Program-made: the position numbers and the translations under genes | Assembly (NCBI GenBank): GCA_045121195.1 | Contig: JBGVFO010000134.1 | Location: 1-6,868 of the forward strand | Length of the DNA: 6,868 nucleotides | Direction: 5' to 3' | Origin: RGIG8775 sp045121195 | GTDB lineage: Bacteria > Bacillota > Clostridia > Oscillospirales > CAG-272 | Notes under the pieces: generated by a model | The model's input: only the letters and a program-made list of their open reading frames with translations | Told to the model about the DNA's origin: nothing | The model's database searches: none | In this document: positions 5,226 through 6,868 of the stretch, piece after piece | Layout: each line of letters starts with the position of its first letter | Numbering within the stretch: position 1 is the first letter of the stretch

Positions 5226-6649
5226 TCGATTTGTTTGCTTTCCTTCCAATTCTTTGCCGCGTCTTTGCCGCCAACGAGCTGTCGCACCCAGGTACCGCGG
5301 CGGAGCAGAATGGCGCTGACAAACGCCTTGATGACCTCGGCGCACTGGCAGATGGGGAAGAGCCAGAGAATGCTTATCTCGGTGAAGTTGGCGAGGAAAA
5401 AGGCAATGGGGACGGCGACCACCCACATAAATACGCTGTCAAGAAGCAGGGTGGTTCCCACCCGTCCGCCCGAGCGGAGGGTGTAGTAGGCGGCGTGAGC
5501 AAAGGCGCAGAAGGGCATGGTTGCCGCCGAGACCACGATTATATACGAGGCGAGGGAGCGGACCGCGTCGGTGGTCTTGTAGATCATAGGGAAGAAGGGC
5601 GACGCGAGGATGAGAAGTCCGCCCAGTACCGTGCCGCAGGTCACCGAAAAGGCGATCATCTTGCGGTCGGTGTCCCGCGCTTCCTCGGTCTTGCCTGCGC
5701 CGAGAAGACTGCCGACGATGATGGCAATGGAGCTTCCGATCGCCATATAAACGACGTTGAACAGATTGAAGATGGTGGAGTTGATATTTTGCGCGCCCAC
5801 CACGTCAAGACCGCGCAGGGAGTAGCACTGATTCCGCATGGTCATAGCGAGGGCCCAGAAGACCTCGTTGAGCATTAGAGGAAGTCCCTTGACGGCGATC
5901 TTCCCCATAAGAGAGCGGGGGATCGTAAGGGAATGGTACGCGCCCTTGAGAAAGGGGCATTTTTCGGTGTGAGTATGTCCCCATATTGCCACGATGGCGA
6001 CCTCGACGAAGCGAGAAATGACGGTGGCAAGTGCCGCGCCGCGAACGCCCATGGCAGGCAGTCCGAGATGCCCGAAAATGAGGAGATAGTTCAGTACGAA
6101 ATTGACGGTGACAGCCGCACTGCTGGCAACGGCGGGCATCACGGTCTGCCCCGTTTCGCGCATGGTGGAGGCGTATACCTGGGACACGGCGTAGGGAACA
6201 AGACCGAACAGCATAACGAAGAGGTACGCCTTTCCCTCGGAGAGGGTAAGGGCAAGATCGCCCTCGGCACTTCCCGCGTGCAGGAAAAGGGAGATGAGCT
6301 GCTCGTCAAGAAGGGCAAAGGCGACGATGCCGATGACTGCGGCGGCGAGGTTGATGATCAGCTTAAAGCGGAAGGTGTTTCGCTCCCCCTCCACGTCCCC
6401 CAGACCGTGGTACTGCGCCGTAAAAATGCCCGCCGCCGAAATGGCGCCGAAGATCAGCAGGTTGTATATGAATATAAATTGGTTGACGATGGATACGCCC
6501 GACATAGATTCGGTGCAAAGGCGTCCCACCATCACGTTGTCCAAGAGATTTACGAAATTGGTGATGCCCATCTGGACCATAATGGGCACCGAAACGGAAA
6601 GAACGCGGCGATAAAACGCCTTGTCCCCGATATATGCTTTGACCGACAT
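5222..6649 (-). CDS. MATE family efflux transporter
   Basis: This 475-residue polytopic membrane protein fits the multidrug and toxic compound extrusion family, which exports cationic or amphipathic compounds in exchange for Na+ or H+. Two MatE halves are seen. The first carries NLLDNVMVGRL (34-44), the TMRETGQTVMPAV region (162-174) and NFVLNYLLIFG followed by GVRGAALATVISR (183-213). The second begins near 250 with KGLPLMLNEVFW (254-265), and includes the GSSIAIIVGSLLGAGK segment (305-320) and a mirrored TLRSGGRVG (390-398). The length is the family norm (about 450-480) and hydrophobic spans fit 12 helices. The start has an AAGGAT site 6 bases upstream and a promoter about 40 bases upstream. 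The tail is basic and cytosolic-looking (WVRQL...NWKESKQ). Substrate and coupling ion cannot be read from sequence. Confidence 0.95.
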   Translation of the reverse strand: MSVKAYIGDKAFYRRVLSVSVPIMVQMGITNFVNLLDNVMVGRLCTESMSGVSIVNQFIFIYNLLIFGAISAAGIFTAQYHGLGDVEGERNTFRFKLIINLAAAVIGIVAFALLDEQLISLFLHAGSAEGDLALTLSEGKAYLFVMLFGLVPYAVSQVYASTMRETGQTVMPAVASSAAVTVNFVLNYLLIFGHLGLPAMGVRGAALATVISRFVEVAIVAIWGHTHTEKCPFLKGAYHSLTIPRSLMGKIAVKGLPLMLNEVFWALAMTMRNQCYSLRGLDVVGAQNINSTIFNLFNVVYMAIGSSIAIIVGSLLGAGKTEEARDTDRKMIAFSVTCGTVLGGLLILASPFFPMIYKTTDAVRSLASYIIVVSAATMPFCAFAHAAYYTLRSGGRVGTTLLLDSVFMWVVAVPIAFFLANFTEISILWLFPICQCAEVIKAFVSAILLRRGTWVRQLVGGKDAAKNWKESKQID

Positions 6650-6686
6650 AAAACCATCCTTGTATCATAAATTGCGTGCAGTAGGG

Positions 6687-6715
6687 ATTGTACCATACGC
6701 GGCATAAAAATGCAA
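6687..6715 (-). promoter_or_regulatory. Promoter of the MATE transporter gene
   Basis: On the minus strand TTGCAT (6715-6710) and TACAAT (6692-6687) are 17 bases apart, with TGG directly before the -10 (extended -10). The -35 is weak but the extended -10 is good. Predicted start is about 6680, leaving a leader of about 30 bases with an AAGGAT ribosome binding site at 6661-6656. Confidence 0.75.
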
Positions 6716-6782
6716 GAGGGGAATTGAAAATTGATGTTTATAGGGGAGTAAAGTTACAAAGAGGTCGATTACGGGAGAGGTC

Positions 6783-6806
6783 AAAACCTTCTTGTAAGAA
6801 GGTTTT
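6783..6806. repeat. Perfect palindrome in the intergenic region upstream of the MATE gene
   Basis: An 11-bp inverted repeat (AAAACCTTCTT at 6783-6793 and AAGAAGGTTTT at 6796-6806) has a 2-base spacer. It ends in TTTT on both strands and could be a weak bidirectional terminator for a gene beyond the window, or part of a dispersed repeat. Flanking sequence contains a small hairpin (CAGAA/TTCTG, 6816-6828) and a GAGGTC direct repeat (6761-6766 and 6777-6782). I see no supported gene between 6716 and 6868. Confidence 0.55.
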
Positions 6807-6868
6807 AACAATTCCCAGAACTTTTCTGACAGGGGATAAAAAACAAGATGATATGCCTGCATAGACAT

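Noticed and set aside
5148..5426. Minus-strand 92-codon frame overlapping the 3' end of the MATE gene
   Set aside because: It lies mostly out of frame inside the MATE coding sequence. Only its last 12 codons fall in the leader of the beta gene, and they are treated separately as a possible leader ORF.
4121..6670. Plus-strand open frames at 4121-5128, 5219-5878 and 5933-6670
   Set aside because: They have the same codon-register shadow relation to the beta-subunit and MATE genes, and their translations are low-complexity, Gly/Asp/Glu/His-rich, with no recognisable domains.
6665..6868. Minus-strand open frame of 67 codons running to the window edge
   Set aside because: It contains the MATE promoter and a perfect palindrome, has no ribosome binding site visible and matches no family I recognise. 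A partial gene entering from the right cannot be fully excluded.
1..6868. CRISPR array, tRNA or rRNA genes, insertion sequence or phage signals
   Set aside because: No regularly spaced repeats, no cloverleaf-like sequence in the gaps, and no transposase, integrase or phage protein were seen. All gaps are under 220 bases once the 49-codon gene is included.

Overview
The window reads as a piece of a Gram-positive, anaerobe-type genome, probably an uncultured gut or rumen Clostridia (Oscillospiraceae/Christensenellales-like). This is inferred from moderately GC-rich genes separated by AT-rich gaps, sigma-A type promoters with extended -10 (TGn) motifs, strong AGGAGG-type ribosome binding sites, a lipoprotein-type solute-binding protein with a Ser/Thr/Glu-rich linker, and a sodium-pumping decarboxylase subunit. 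The assignment to a lineage is a guess; no rRNA or tRNA gene is present.

All five convincing genes lie on the minus strand. In the direction of transcription (right to left) they are: a MATE-family efflux transporter (6649-5222); the beta subunit of a Na+-translocating decarboxylase (5137-4046); a 49-residue OadG-like gamma subunit (4024-3875); a Na/phosphate cotransporter with a fused C-terminal PhoU-like domain (3681-1924); and a lipoprotein solute-binding protein (1723-164). The gaps hold clear signals: four likely promoters (near 6710, 5220, 3790 and 1815), three intrinsic terminators (3835-3858, about 1870-1911, 111-145), a perfect hairpin at the predicted 5' end of the solute-binding-protein mRNA, and a possible 12-codon leader ORF before the decarboxylase beta gene. 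No gap exceeds 300 bases. The two ends of the window hold palindromic, apparently non-coding sequence that looks like dispersed repeats.

The transcription units appear to be: MATE alone, with possible read-through into beta because no terminator separates them; beta plus gamma; Na/Pi transporter alone; and solute-binding protein alone. Functionally there is a loose sodium theme. The decarboxylase membrane module would export Na+, while the Na/Pi transporter and possibly the MATE protein would consume the Na+ gradient. The catalytic alpha (carboxyltransferase) subunit and biotin carrier of the decarboxylase, and the permease and ATPase partners of the solute-binding protein, are absent from the window, so both systems are incomplete here.

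I see no clearly unprecedented system. The points most worth following are the very short OadG-like subunit, the leader ORF overlapping the beta-subunit ribosome binding site, and the 5'-terminal hairpin of the solute-binding-protein transcript.
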